This document shows positions 36,159-45,941 of a stretch of 50,144 nt of DNA, piece after piece (position 1 is the first letter of the stretch; every line of letters begins with the position of its first letter). Where the stretch lies: the NCBI GenBank assembly GCA_016845105.1, contig JAERTF010000029.1, positions 1 through 50,144 on the forward strand. Reading direction: 5' to 3'. The notes under the pieces are model-generated. The model made no database searches, was not told where the DNA came from, and saw only the letters and a list, made by a program, of their open reading frames with translations. This DNA comes from Bacteroidota bacterium. Lineage in GTDB: Bacteria; Bacteroidota; Bacteroidia; Bacteroidales; F082. The position numbers were made by a program, and so were the translations under genes.

Positions 36159-38320
36159 TTATGGTTTTTCTTTCTTTGGTTTAGGGATAGTAAAACTAAA
36201 TTTACTACCTTTTCCAGGGTTGCTCTCAACCCATATTCTACCTCCAATTTTTTCAACAAATCCTTCCACCAACATCAATCCCAAACCCGAGCCTTTTTCA
36301 TTTTCTGTCCCCATCGTTGTGTAGCCAGAATTACCAGAAAATAGATTTCCTACAACTGATGACTCCATACCCTTTCCATTGTCTTCTACAAAAACAATAA
36401 CGTCTTCAATTGAATCTTCACAATAACAACTTTACCATCCTTATAGGTGAATTTTATAGCATTGCTAATCAAATTGCGTATAACTACCAACAGCATATTT
36501 TTATCTGCCAATACCTCAATATCATCTTCAATTTTTGAAATAACACTTACTCGTTTTTCGTTGGCAACTATTCCTAAAGATAACATAACCTCCTGCACAG
36601 TCTCTGATAAAAGCAAGGGTTGGGGCGTTGAAACCAAGTTGTTTTGTTGCGACCTTGACCAATTAAGCAGATTATCAATTAATTCATATGTGCTTACTGC
36701 TGTTGCATTTAGCTGGTTAGAATATTTAGCTGCATTTTCAAAGTTACCCAACTCTGTTTCTTCTTTAAGAAGTGAAGAAAATCCAAGTAATGAGGTAAAC
36801 GGACTTCTGAGATCATGTGCTATTATTGAGAATAGTTTGTCCTTTGTTTCATTCGAAACTTTTAACTGCTCTGATTTCTCGCGAATTTGTTTGTTCTTAT
36901 TCTGCAACATTGCTATTCTTTTCTTTCGGTTTTTCCTTAATATATATAATGTAACCATTAATCCAATTGCTATAATAGCAACAAGTAAGGCTATAAAAAC
37001 CAAAAGGCGTTGACGAAAAATAACAAATTCTTGAAGTTTATTTTTATTTTTTAACTGTTGATTTTCAAGATCTCTTTGTTCTAACTCATGTTTAGCTTCA
37101 ATATCCTTTAGCTTTTGATTTTGTTCAATCTTATGAATACTGTCCTTAACATTATTGTACATCCTGTAGTAATCAATGGCTTTATCTAGTTTACGCGAAT
37201 CGTTAAATATATTAAATAATAATTGGTATATCTCTTTTAGTATAATATTAGCTCCCGTAGACTTTGAAAGCTCCAGTGATTTAAGTGTATAAGCTTCCGC
37301 AGATACTAGGTTACTAATATTATAGTTTACCTTACCAATACCGTACAAGTTATAAATCTCACCAATTACTACCCAATTATCCTTCGATATTTTCAATGAC
37401 TTCTCAAAACTCCTCAATGCCTTCTTACTTTCTCCCATCTCAAGATATGATTCGCCAATTTGGTTAGTTAGCTTTGCTTCCAATTCAAAGAAATCATTGT
37501 CCTTTGCAATACTAACACCATGTAGATTGTAATATATTGAACTATCATAATTTTCAGTCTTCATATAAGCAGTGCCAATATCTAAATAATTAGTGCATAA
37601 TTCATAATTGTTTCCCATATCAATATTTAAATTAATTGCTTTCTTTAGATATAATATAGATGTATTACAGTTTCCCAATTCTTGATTAATTGCAGCTATT
37701 TTAACTATTGCGCTTGCAGCTTTTTGATTCTGACCCAGCCTCCTATATAAAGTAAATGCATTAATATAATTATCCAGGGCAAACACATTTTCGCCAAGAG
37801 TATCATAAACATAACCCATGTTATTAAAATTATCAGCTAACAATAAAGTGTATTTAACACTATCGATTTGTAATAATACTTCACCATAATAATACAATGC
37901 CGAATCATATTTTTGTAAATCTTTATAACAATTTCCTAAATAACCATTAATTTCATTTTTTTCTTTGATATTTCCTATTTCATCAAAAAGGTAATAACTT
38001 GTTCTAAAGTGTGAAATAGCCAAATCAACATCCAACTTATTGTGAAGCAATAATCCCTTGATTTTATAATAGTTAGCTGACTGAGGCAAGCTGGGAGAAT
38101 CCATTAAGGATATTTTTGCCTTATTAATATATAGATTAGCAGAGTCAGGGTTGATATAAATATACTTTTGTCCTATTTTTAGAAATAAATCTATTTTGTC
38201 CTGTATATTATCAACTACAATAAGTTCTTGTGATAAACTATCAATTTCATTTTGGGCATAACCAATGGTTATACCAATAAAAGTTACTATTATACAAGTC
38301 TGCTTAAAAAATTTCAGCAT
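36159..38320 (-). pseudogene. TPR-containing sensor histidine kinase, disrupted by a frameshift in the ATPase domain
   Basis: Intact reading from 38320 gives 644 residues: signal peptide (about 1-22), TPR helices (about 55-400), a transmembrane segment (about 435-458), a coiled coil, HisKA with IIAHDLRSPFTSLLGF (phospho-His near 500) and the N box RNLISNAIKFT. The frame then leaves the fold after KDGKVVIV and stops at 36386. The missing half continues in another frame from about 36424 to 36159: EDSIEDVIVFVEDNGKGM (G1 box), GSGLGLMLVEGF (G2) and WVESNPGKGSKFSFTIP. One lost base near 36419-36424 explains both parts. As read, the kinase lacks its ATP lid and should be inactive. A sequencing error or programmed frameshifting are alternatives. 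The 3-prime end meets the lipid kinase gene 3 bases away. Confidence 0.82.
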
Positions 38321-38445
38321 AACTGATTATTGATATCAACTAACTAATTACCAAAGGTAATAAAATCCAATGATCACCAACAATCACATAAATGAAAACC
38401 TTAGAAAGGGGGTTACCAACTATGGTGGGTATTTCTTATCAACAA

Positions 38446-39399
38446 TTATATGCCATTAATCTTTTCATCAATTTTTGTTAGCATATGATGCGACATCTTC
38501 TCTAAATCAAACTCATCTTGCAAACCCCAATCAGCTCTTGCAACACTATCATCAATACTAGCTGGCCAGCTGTCAGCAATAGCCTGTCTGAAATCAGGTT
38601 TATACTCAATACAAAAATCAGGTTGATGTTTACTTATTTCAGCTGCTAATTGTTTTGGGGTAAACGAAATACCAGCCATATTATAACTCGACCTGAGTGA
38701 TAGTTTTTCAGGATCTGCATCCATTAACTTAATGGTGTTTTTAATTGCATCATCCATAAACATCATAGGTAGTGCAGTGTCTTCAGATAAGAAACATTCG
38801 TAACAGTTCTTTTTAATTGCTTCAAAGAAAATCTCTACGGCATAATCAGTTGTTCCACCACCGGGTTCTGTTTTATAACTAATTAATCCTGGGTAACGAA
38901 CACTTCTGAAATCAACGCCATATTTATTATAAAAATACTCTCCCCATCTTTCACCTGCTAATTTTGAAATACCATATACTGTATTTGGTTCCATAACAGT
39001 AAGCTGTGGTGTACTAATCCTAGGTGTTGTTGGTCCAAATACGGCAATCGAACTTGGCCAAAATAGCTTTTTTGCACTTGATTGCTGAGCGGCTTGCAGA
39101 GTATTCATTAATGCCCTCATATTAATATCCCAGGCTTGTAATGGTATTTTTTCGGCATTACCGGAAAGTACAGCTGCCAAATTATACACCTGAGTTATCT
39201 TATGGCGAACCAGAAAATGAAGAAGGTTCTTATAATCCAACACGTCCAAAATTTGAAATGGTCCTGTTTCACGAATTTCCTCAGGAGCGTTTTTTATATC
39301 AGTAGCAAATACATTGCCATTACCATATGTTTTTCTGAGTTCAAGTACTAGTTCTGAGCCTATTTGTCCTGAACAGCCAATTACTAATATTCTTTCCAT
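38446..39399 (-). CDS. NAD-dependent L-threonine 3-dehydrogenase, SDR type
   Basis: A 317-residue extended short-chain dehydrogenase. The Rossmann motif is ILVIGCSGQIGSELV (Gly-x-x-Gly-x-x-Gly, about residues 3-17), and the catalytic pair lies in NTVYGISKLAGERW (Tyr-x3-Lys). Blocks such as VYNLAAVLSGNAEKIPLQAW, SSIAVFGPTTPR and VRYPGLISYKTEPGGGTTDYAVEIF are characteristic of the SDR-type threonine dehydrogenases found in Flavobacterium-like bacteria, converting threonine to 2-amino-3-ketobutyrate. ATG 39399 is chosen, because the 23 extra residues from ATG 39468 do not fit the family and overlap the -7-like element. No glycine C-acetyltransferase gene (kbl) is next to it. Confidence 0.87.
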   Translation of the reverse strand: MERILVIGCSGQIGSELVLELRKTYGNGNVFATDIKNAPEEIRETGPFQILDVLDYKNLLHFLVRHKITQVYNLAAVLSGNAEKIPLQAWDINMRALMNTLQAAQQSSAKKLFWPSSIAVFGPTTPRISTPQLTVMEPNTVYGISKLAGERWGEYFYNKYGVDFRSVRYPGLISYKTEPGGGTTDYAVEIFFEAIKKNCYECFLSEDTALPMMFMDDAIKNTIKLMDADPEKLSLRSSYNMAGISFTPKQLAAEISKHQPDFCIEYKPDFRQAIADSWPASIDDSVARADWGLQDEFDLEKMSHHMLTKIDEKINGI

Positions 39400-39426
39400 T
39401 ACTTGATTGGTTTTTAAAATTTCCAG

Positions 39427-39434
39427 CAAATTTA
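39427..39434 (-). promoter_or_regulatory. -7-like promoter element for the threonine dehydrogenase gene
   Basis: The minus strand reads TAAATTTG (TAnnTTTG), with TTG 22 bases upstream within GTTGG. It lies 27 bases before ATG 39399 and supports the shorter start. Confidence 0.45.
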
Positions 39435-39490
39435 TTAAACTATTGCAAGCAAAAACCAACACATACACTGTTTTCTTTTAGTTGTTGTAG

Positions 39491-39498
39491 TATATTTG
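39491..39498 (+). promoter_or_regulatory. -7-like promoter element for the acetyltransferase-like gene
   Basis: TATATTTG fits TAnnTTTG, 26 bases before ATG 39525. The two elements at 39427 and 39491 form a divergent promoter pair. Confidence 0.4.
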
Positions 39499-39524
39499 CA
39501 ATGAAATGGAACTGAATTAGCTAT

Positions 39525-40637
39525 ATGATTGAAATAAAAGAAGTTATAACGAATAAGGATAAAAAAGATTTCGTCAATTTTCAATTTGATCTATACAAAG
39601 GGAGTGAGTATTGGATTCCTCCAATGAAAAAGGATGAGATAAAGCAACTTAGTCCCGAAACTAATCCCGCATTCGAATCAAGTGAGGCAAAGTTTTGGAC
39701 TGCCTGGAAAGATGGAAAATGTGCAGGAAGAATTGGCGCCATAATAAATGAAGCCTACAATAAGAAAACAGATAAAAAATATGGCCGTTTTACTCGATAT
39801 GAAGTAATTAATGACATTGAAGTTTCAAATAAACTTTTCGAAACTGCTGAATCATGGATAAAGGAAAAGGGAATGATAGGTATTCATGGTCCATTGGGTT
39901 TTAATAATCTTGACAACCAAGGACTTCTGATTGAAGGGTTTGATTATCTACCATCCATAGCTTCGGTTTTTCATCATCCATATATGCAAAACCTAATTGA
40001 GCAAAATGGTTTTAAAAAGGAAAACGATTGGGTTGAATTTAGACTAAAAGTTGATGAAATTCCCGATAAAGCATTACGTTTGGTGGAGATAATCAAAAAA
40101 AGAAATAACCTTGAGGTAATACACTTTACAGAAAAGAGTGAAATGAAACTTTACCTTAAAGATGTATTTCACTTACTTAATAGGGCCTTTGATGAACTTC
40201 CATATGTAACACCCTTCTCAGACAAGCTTATCGAAAGTGCAACAAAAAAATATATGGATGTACTGCAACCAAAATATATTGTCGTAATTAAAAAAGAAGG
40301 CAAAATGGTAGCATTCATAGTTGGCTTACCCAGTTTATCAAAAGCTATGCAAAAAGCCAAAGGAAAACTATTTCCGTTTGGTTTTGTTCACATTATGAAA
40401 GCTTTTAAGAAACCAGAAGTAATGGACTTATTGCTTACAGGTGTTGATCCACATTATCAAAAGCTGGGATTACCAGCAATATTAATAAGTGAGCTTCAGC
40501 AGTCAATGATTGATAATGGGGTTAAGTATGTTGAAACTACCGGTATGTTCGAAACTAATTTAAAGGGAGCAACTACATGGAAAAATTACGAGCATATTCA
40601 GCATAAGCGCAGACGATGTTTTGTTAAAGAGTTTTGA
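39525..40637 (+). CDS. GNAT-like acyltransferase family protein of unknown substrate
   Basis: A 370-residue cytosolic protein. The N-terminal part (FVNFQFDLYKGSEYWIPPMKKDE, FWTAWKDGKCAGRIGAIINEAYN) and central GIHGPLGFNNLDNQGLLIEGFDYLPS are typical of a widespread bacterial family usually annotated as GNAT N-acetyltransferase or hypothetical. The C-terminal segment DPHYQKLGLPAILISELQQSMIDNGVKYVETTGMFETN resembles the acetyl-CoA-binding and later part of a GNAT fold, ending in an ETN-type motif. The gene is monocistronic and divergent from the threonine dehydrogenase gene. The substrate is unknown; related proteins occur in lipid and amino-acid contexts. Confidence 0.7.
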   Translation: MIEIKEVITNKDKKDFVNFQFDLYKGSEYWIPPMKKDEIKQLSPETNPAFESSEAKFWTAWKDGKCAGRIGAIINEAYNKKTDKKYGRFTRYEVINDIEVSNKLFETAESWIKEKGMIGIHGPLGFNNLDNQGLLIEGFDYLPSIASVFHHPYMQNLIEQNGFKKENDWVEFRLKVDEIPDKALRLVEIIKKRNNLEVIHFTEKSEMKLYLKDVFHLLNRAFDELPYVTPFSDKLIESATKKYMDVLQPKYIVVIKKEGKMVAFIVGLPSLSKAMQKAKGKLFPFGFVHIMKAFKKPEVMDLLLTGVDPHYQKLGLPAILISELQQSMIDNGVKYVETTGMFETNLKGATTWKNYEHIQHKRRRCFVKEF

Positions 40638-40774
40638 TTTAGGCACTTGTGCTTAGGTTTGCTTTCTTCTTAATGTAAAATTACTTTTTTGGTAAAGTTA
40701 GAAGCTTCATAACCAATGTATTTATTCCTGAAAATCAAACTACCGTATTAATGTTCAATTTATCTTATTTTGCA

Positions 40775-40782
40775 TAATTTTG
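40775..40782 (+). promoter_or_regulatory. -7-like promoter element for cysS
   Basis: TAATTTTG fits TAnnTTTG, 16 bases before the cysS ATG, the same spacing as for lysS. Confidence 0.4.
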
Positions 40783-40798
40783 CATTTCTAAATTTACA

Positions 40799-42271
40799 AT
40801 GATGAACAATAACTTACAATTATATAACACGCTAAGTCGTAGTAAGGAAAAGTTTGAACCCTTAAATCCCCCAAATGTTGGTATGTATGTTTGTGGACCT
40901 ACTGTTTATGGCGATGCCCATTTGGGTCATGCACGTCCAGCAATTACATTTGATATAGTTTTTAGGTATTTGATGCATCTTGATTATAAAGTACGTTATG
41001 TTCGAAACATAACCGATGTTGGGCATCTTGAAAATGATGCTGATGAAGGTGAAGATAAAATTGCAAAAAAAGCACGCCTTGAGGAATTGGAACCAATGGA
41101 GGTTGTCAAGCATTTCACCGATCGATATCACAAAAACATGGATCAATTAAATGTTCTTCACCCTAGCATTGAACCAACTGCATCCGGACATATTATAGAA
41201 CAAATTGAATTAATTAAATCCATTCTTGACAATGGATATGCCTACGAATCGGAAGGCTCGGTTTATTTTGATGTTAAGAAATATAGTAATGACTACGATT
41301 ATGGCAAACTTTCAGGTAGAAAACTAGATGATCTACTGGAAAATACCAGAACATTAACTGGTCAACAAGAGAAAAAAAACAGTTATGATTTTGCCCTATG
41401 GAAAAAAACAGATCCAAAGCATTTAATGCACTGGCCATCACCATGGAGCGAAGGGTATCCGGGGTGGCACCTTGAATGTTCGGCAATGGGGGCAAAATAT
41501 TTGGGCGAAACTTTTGATATTCATGGAGGAGGTATGGACTTATTATTTCCTCATCACGAATCAGAAATTGCTCAATCCAATGCTTGCAGAGGTCATGACC
41601 CTGTGCATTACTGGATGCATAACAATATGATTACCATTGATGGTCAAAAGATGGGGAAATCTCTAAATAACTTTATTACTTTGGATGAGTTTTTTAGTGG
41701 CAAACATAAGGCTCTCGACAAGGCATACAGCCCCATGACCATAAGGTTTTTTATTCTTCAGGCTCATTATCGAAGTACTGTCGATTTCTCAAACGAAGCT
41801 CTGCATGCAGCCGAAAAAGGTATGCAAAAACTATTTAATACCGTTGAGTTGATTGATAAACTTACACCATCTTCTAATTCATCGGTTGATGTACAACATT
41901 TTAAAGATAGTTTATATGCTGCCATGGATGATGATTTCAATACTCCCATTGCAATTGCACAACTATTCGAATTATCAAAAATTGTTAATCAGGTAAATGA
42001 TGGTAAAGAAACATTAACTGCCTCTGATATTCTATTCATTCAGAACCTCTACTCTGTTTTTGTTTTTGAAATACTTGGGTTAATAAGTGAGAATATTAAA
42101 GGCAATGATGATCAACTTGTTGATCAACTTATGGGGGCAATTTTATCTCTACGTCAGGATGCAAAGCAAAATAAAGATTGGGCAACCGCTGATAAAATAC
42201 GTGATGAGTTGGGGAAAATTAATATTAAGGTTAAAGACACCAAAGAGGGTGCTGTGTGGAATATTGAATAG
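40799..42271 (+). CDS. cysS: Cysteinyl-tRNA synthetase
   Basis: A 490-residue class I synthetase. The HIGH-type motif is HLGH in [14 protein letters not shown] (about residue 40), and the KMSKS-type motif is KMGKS in [10 protein letters not shown]. Zinc ligands are expected at the Cys in MYVCGPT, the Cys in HLECSAMG and the His/Glu of [12 protein letters not shown]. The insert and DALR-type C-terminal helical domain are complete to GAVWNIE. Two consecutive ATG codons open the gene. It converges with the histidine kinase gene 12 bases downstream. Confidence 0.97.
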   Translation: MMNNNLQLYNTLSRSKEKFEPLNPPNVGMYVCGPTVYGDAHLGHARPAITFDIVFRYLMHLDYKVRYVRNITDVGHLENDADEGEDKIAKKARLEELEPMEVVKHFTDRYHKNMDQLNVLHPSIEPTASGHIIEQIELIKSILDNGYAYESEGSVYFDVKKYSNDYDYGKLSGRKLDDLLENTRTLTGQQEKKNSYDFALWKKTDPKHLMHWPSPWSEGYPGWHLECSAMGAKYLGETFDIHGGGMDLLFPHHESEIAQSNACRGHDPVHYWMHNNMITIDGQKMGKSLNNFITLDEFFSGKHKALDKAYSPMTIRFFILQAHYRSTVDFSNEALHAAEKGMQKLFNTVELIDKLTPSSNSSVDVQHFKDSLYAAMDDDFNTPIAIAQLFELSKIVNQVNDGKETLTASDILFIQNLYSVFVFEILGLISENIKGNDDQLVDQLMGAILSLRQDAKQNKDWATADKIRDELGKINIKVKDTKEGAVWNIE

Positions 42272-42282
42272 CATATTATACT

Positions 42283-43647
42283 CTAAAATATCATAGTAAA
42301 AACTGCGCCTTCATCTTGTTTTGATCTAACACTGATGCTTCCTTTATGCATTTGCATAATCTGCCTCGACAGACTAAGACCAATGCCTGAGCCCTTTTTT
42401 TTCGATGTGAAGAAGGGCATAAATATTTTATCAAGTTTATCCTGTTTAATACCCGGTCCGTTATCAGCAATTTCGATTGTAATTCTGTTGTTAAGATTAA
42501 CAGAAGCAACAATGGTGATCTTTGGTTCAGATTTTCCAGTTTTGTATTCCGAAACGGCATCAATAGCATTTAATAATAGATTAATCAAAACTTGATCAAT
42601 TAAATCAGGATCTGCAAGAATTTTTAAGTCCTTCGGAAATATCTTCAAGGTTACTTTTATCTTCTTTTCCTCAAATTTAGGATTAAGTAATTCGATGGCC
42701 TTATCAAACATATCCTGTGCATAAAAATGCCGAAAATTGGGCTTTGGAATACGTGTTAAATTTCGATACAACTCAACAAAATTAAGTAGCCCCTTACTTC
42801 GATTTCCTATTGTTGTTATGGCTTGTCTAACATTTTCCATATCTTCAACAAACTCAGTTGTTGTTGGTGTTTCTTTTTCATGACCAGCCAGAATTTCATC
42901 AACAGTTTCTGTGAGAGACGATATGGGGGTTATGGAATTCATAATTTCATGAGTGAGAACACGAATTAGTTTTTGCCACGATTCTATCTCTTTCTGTTCT
43001 AATTCAGGGTGAATATCCTGAAAAGAAACTAAAATATATTCTTCACCACGCATCCGAAACTGTGTTGCATGCATTGATAATTGAAGAAGTTCATCATCAA
43101 TAAATATCTTTGTTAAAGATTTATCACCAGCCTTCATTCCGAGAAGCTTGTCCGGCAATCCTTCGTCAATAACATTTAAATTTTTTATCTTTCTTAAACG
43201 AGGAAGCTTTAATAGCCTTTTCACAGCATTGTTAAATACGTCAACCGTACCATCCTTCTTAAATACAATTATACCAATGCTAACATGCTGTATTACTGTT
43301 AACAAATAATTAAAATGCTCCTCTTTTTCCCTTTTGTTTTTATTAAATGCTTCTATTACTTCATTAAATTCTTTATTTAATCCCTCAAAGCTTTTTCCTA
43401 GTTCATTATCAGTAAACGAGCTTGTAAAATCAGCATGTCGAATTGATTCAAAAAATCTGGTCAACTTAATATTCGTTTGTTCAGCATATCTTATTAACGA
43501 TATTACTTGCGCTATTAGCAGTATAGTTAAGATTATTGAGCTTATGGCATATGCTGTTTCCTTATGTATTACATAAATTAATATAAACGTAAACATTAAC
43601 AGGATTACCCGTACAATTATTTGTATTCTAAACTTTCTATAAACCAT
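42283..43647 (-). CDS. NtrY-like membrane sensor histidine kinase
   Basis: A 454-residue inner-membrane kinase, the partner of the NtrC-type regulator upstream. Two transmembrane segments (about 10-50) with only a tiny periplasmic loop are followed by a linker, a PAS-like sensor (about 110-210: HVSIGIIVFKKDGTVDVFNNAV), HisKA with VLTHEIMNSITPISSL (phospho-His about 245) and a full ATPase domain (NLLLNAIDAVS, IADNGPGI, KGSGIGLSLSRQIM). I start at ATG 43647, which overlaps the regulator stop codon by 11 bases and so implies translational coupling; an in-frame ATG at 43677 adds ten residues. The lack of a periplasmic domain suggests sensing in the membrane or cytoplasm. Confidence 0.88.
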   Translation of the reverse strand: MVYRKFRIQIIVRVILLMFTFILIYVIHKETAYAISSIILTILLIAQVISLIRYAEQTNIKLTRFFESIRHADFTSSFTDNELGKSFEGLNKEFNEVIEAFNKNKREKEEHFNYLLTVIQHVSIGIIVFKKDGTVDVFNNAVKRLLKLPRLRKIKNLNVIDEGLPDKLLGMKAGDKSLTKIFIDDELLQLSMHATQFRMRGEEYILVSFQDIHPELEQKEIESWQKLIRVLTHEIMNSITPISSLTETVDEILAGHEKETPTTTEFVEDMENVRQAITTIGNRSKGLLNFVELYRNLTRIPKPNFRHFYAQDMFDKAIELLNPKFEEKKIKVTLKIFPKDLKILADPDLIDQVLINLLLNAIDAVSEYKTGKSEPKITIVASVNLNNRITIEIADNGPGIKQDKLDKIFMPFFTSKKKGSGIGLSLSRQIMQMHKGSISVRSKQDEGAVFTMIF

Positions 43648-45022
43648 ATTTATCAATTCGGCGATACAGTGAAGCACGTGTTAATCCAAGTTCTTTAGCT
43701 GCGCGACTAATATTACCACCATATTTGTCAATTACTTTTCGCACAAGTACTTTCTCTACTTCTTCAAGGTTTAGATTATCTGAAGCAAAGTTATCATTTT
43801 CTTTTTCTTCCTTTTCTATAACGAAAAAGTCGTGGGGCTCAAGAACATTTGATTCACTTAGAATTACAGCCCTTTCAACAGCATGCTGTAGTTCACGAAT
43901 ATTTCCAGGCCAATCATGTTTTTGAAGCCTTTTCATTGTGCCTGCAGTAATACGTTTTTTTGACACCTTATATTTCTGACAATAAGTATCCAGAAAGTGC
44001 TCAATTAAAGGAGCAAAATCTTCCAGTCTTTCCTTTAAAGGCGGTAATTTAATTTCAACAGTATTAATCCTATACAGCAAATCTTGTCGAAACTTATTCT
44101 CATTTACCATCTGATATAATGGCATATTGGTTGCACAAATCAATCTAACATTTATAGGAATTTCTTTACTTGATCCAAGTCTGATTACTTTTCTGCTTTG
44201 AAGAACGCTAAGCAATTTTGACTGCAAACCATGACTCAAGTTACCTATTTCATCCAAAAATATGGTTCCACCATTAGCTACTTCAAATCTACCAGCCCTA
44301 TCTTCTTTGGCATCAGTAAATGCACCTTTTTTATACCCAAATAGTTCGCTTTCAAAAAGGCTCTCTGTAATTGCCCCTAAATCAACACTTACAAAAACAT
44401 TATCTCGACGAGGTGAAGCTCTGTGAATGGCTCTGGCCACAACCTCTTTACCGGTTCCGTTTTCTCCCAGAATAAGCACATTTGCATCAGTTGCGGCAAC
44501 TTTATAAGCAATTTTCATTACTTTTTGCATTGCTTGTGATGATCCAATAAGATTACTATGATTTTGATTTTGATCAGCAATTAATACTTTTTGTTTGGAT
44601 TTTAAATTTTCGAGTTCAACCTTTGATTCACGTATTCTAAGTGACGCCTCAATTGTCGCAAGCAATTTTTTATTATCCCAAGGCTTCAATAAGAAATTTG
44701 TTGCCCCCTCTTTAATTCCCTGAACAGCCAGTTCAATATCTCCATAACCGGTTATAAATATTACTGTGGCAGCATGATCATAATCAAGAATTGTATTTAG
44801 CCAATGAAAGCCCTCTTTTCCGCTTGTGGCATCACGTGAGAAGTTCATATCAAGTAGTATAATATCATAATTTTCGTTTTTTATGATATTTGGTATATTT
44901 TGAGGATTCTTTTCAGTATGTACTATGTTGATGTGTTGCCTAAGGAACATTTTTGCTGCCAATAATATATCTGCATCGTCATCAACAATTAACAATCTAG
45001 CGTTTATCTTGCTCATATTCAA
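43637..45022 (-). CDS. Sigma-54-dependent NtrC-family response regulator
   Basis: A 461-residue activator. It has an N-terminal receiver (about 8-125; acidic pocket in LLIVDDDADIL, phosphoacceptor Asp in DIILLDMNF, Lys in LLKPWD), a central AAA+ domain (Walker A ILGENGTGKEVVARAI, sigma-54 contact loop GAFTDA, Walker B GGTIFLDEIGNL, DLLYRINTVEI), and a C-terminal Fis-type helix-turn-helix (NISRAAKELGLTRASLYRRI). The loop reads GAFTDA where the canonical form is GAFTGA. It is encoded with a NtrY-like kinase and transcribed away from an ABC transporter whose upstream region holds a sigma-54-like promoter, its probable target. An ATG six bases further in is an alternative start. Confidence 0.94.
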   Translation of the reverse strand: MNMSKINARLLIVDDDADILLAAKMFLRQHINIVHTEKNPQNIPNIIKNENYDIILLDMNFSRDATSGKEGFHWLNTILDYDHAATVIFITGYGDIELAVQGIKEGATNFLLKPWDNKKLLATIEASLRIRESKVELENLKSKQKVLIADQNQNHSNLIGSSQAMQKVMKIAYKVAATDANVLILGENGTGKEVVARAIHRASPRRDNVFVSVDLGAITESLFESELFGYKKGAFTDAKEDRAGRFEVANGGTIFLDEIGNLSHGLQSKLLSVLQSRKVIRLGSSKEIPINVRLICATNMPLYQMVNENKFRQDLLYRINTVEIKLPPLKERLEDFAPLIEHFLDTYCQKYKVSKKRITAGTMKRLQKHDWPGNIRELQHAVERAVILSESNVLEPHDFFVIEKEEKENDNFASDNLNLEEVEKVLVRKVIDKYGGNISRAAKELGLTRASLYRRIDKYGL

Positions 45023-45170
45023 CGTGTTTTTAAGGTAACCATTAAGTCAAGGATAAAATTACATATAATTGTTCACCTATGTACAAATATATGGACGTTT
45101 TCGAACACAATATGTTACACTTTAACTATTTTTGTTTTATAATCTATGTAATATCAGTAATATATATGCG

Positions 45171-45187
45171 TTGGCACAGAATTAGTT
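45171..45187 (+). promoter_or_regulatory. Candidate sigma-54 (-24/-12) promoter for the ABC transporter
   Basis: TTGGCACAGAATTAGTT matches the TTGGCAC -24 box exactly, with GG and GT ten bases apart; the -12 element is GT instead of GC and TTGCW is only partly matched. It lies 53 bases before the ABC ATG, in the divergent region next to the NtrC-type regulator. Confidence 0.5.
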
Positions 45188-45239
45188 AAAGTTTGTTAAG
45201 ATGTGTTAATGCTGAAATTTAAGAAAGGCACCAATAAAA

Positions 45240-45923
45240 ATGATTGAAACTTTTGATCTAACAAAAACTTTTAAAACTGAATCCGTAGAAACAATCGCTT
45301 TACGTAATGTAAATATCGTTGTTGAAAAGGGAGATTTTATTGCAATTATGGGGCCTTCGGGATGTGGTAAAACAACATTGCTCAATATCTTAGGAACAAT
45401 CGATGATTGTACATCGGGATATTTTACTCTTTTTGAGCAAGATATTACTCGATTAAATGAAAAGCAAAAAACTTCAATTAGAAAAAGAAATATTGGATTT
45501 GTTTTTCAGAATTTCAACCTAATTGAAGAACTTACTGTATATGAAAATATTGAGTTGCCTTTGCAGTATTTAGGGTGGAAAAAAAAGGATCGAAAGCAAA
45601 GAGTTGATGAAGTGATTGACCAATTGAATATTGTTCATCGAAAAGATTTGTTCCCTGCCCAATTATCAGGCGGTCAGCAACAGCGTGTTGCTGTAGCAAG
45701 AGCTATTATTGCAAAACCACCACTCCTATTGGCCGATGAACCAACTGGCAACCTTGATTCTATGCATGGTGAAGAAGTTATGACATTGTTAAACGAACTT
45801 AACAAATCAGGAACAACAGTAATTATGGTTACCCACTCGCAACGAGATGCTTCATATAGCAGAAGAGTAATTCATTTATTTGACGGTCAGATAATTAATG
45901 AAAATTTAAATAAAATGGTGTAG
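45240..45923 (+). CDS. ABC transporter ATP-binding protein, LolD/MacB type
   Basis: A 227-residue nucleotide-binding subunit. It has Walker A GPSGCGKTT (about 37-45), a Q-loop in FVFQNFNLIEELTVYENI, the signature LSGGQQQRVAVARAI, Walker B LLLADEPTGNLDS, and the switch histidine in VTHSQRDA. The length and the EPTGNLDS block are typical of the MacB/LolD/FtsE group that pairs with FtsX-like permeases. The permease gene begins 18 bases downstream. These transporters work mechanically at the inner membrane, moving lipoproteins, antibiotics or peptides, or altering the envelope; substrate is not known here. Expression is probably under sigma-54 control. Confidence 0.93.
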   Translation: MIETFDLTKTFKTESVETIALRNVNIVVEKGDFIAIMGPSGCGKTTLLNILGTIDDCTSGYFTLFEQDITRLNEKQKTSIRKRNIGFVFQNFNLIEELTVYENIELPLQYLGWKKKDRKQRVDEVIDQLNIVHRKDLFPAQLSGGQQQRVAVARAIIAKPPLLLADEPTGNLDSMHGEEVMTLLNELNKSGTTVIMVTHSQRDASYSRRVIHLFDGQIINENLNKMV

Positions 45924-45941
45924 AGAAAGCAAGGATAAAGA

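Noticed and set aside
36447..37013. 188-codon plus-strand frame opposite the TPR kinase
   Set aside because: Shadow frame; composition follows the kinase gene on the other strand.
45111..45120. ATGTTAC copy upstream of the ABC transporter as a third NikR site
   Set aside because: Single copy without the second half-site at 13-14 bases, far from the nikR locus.
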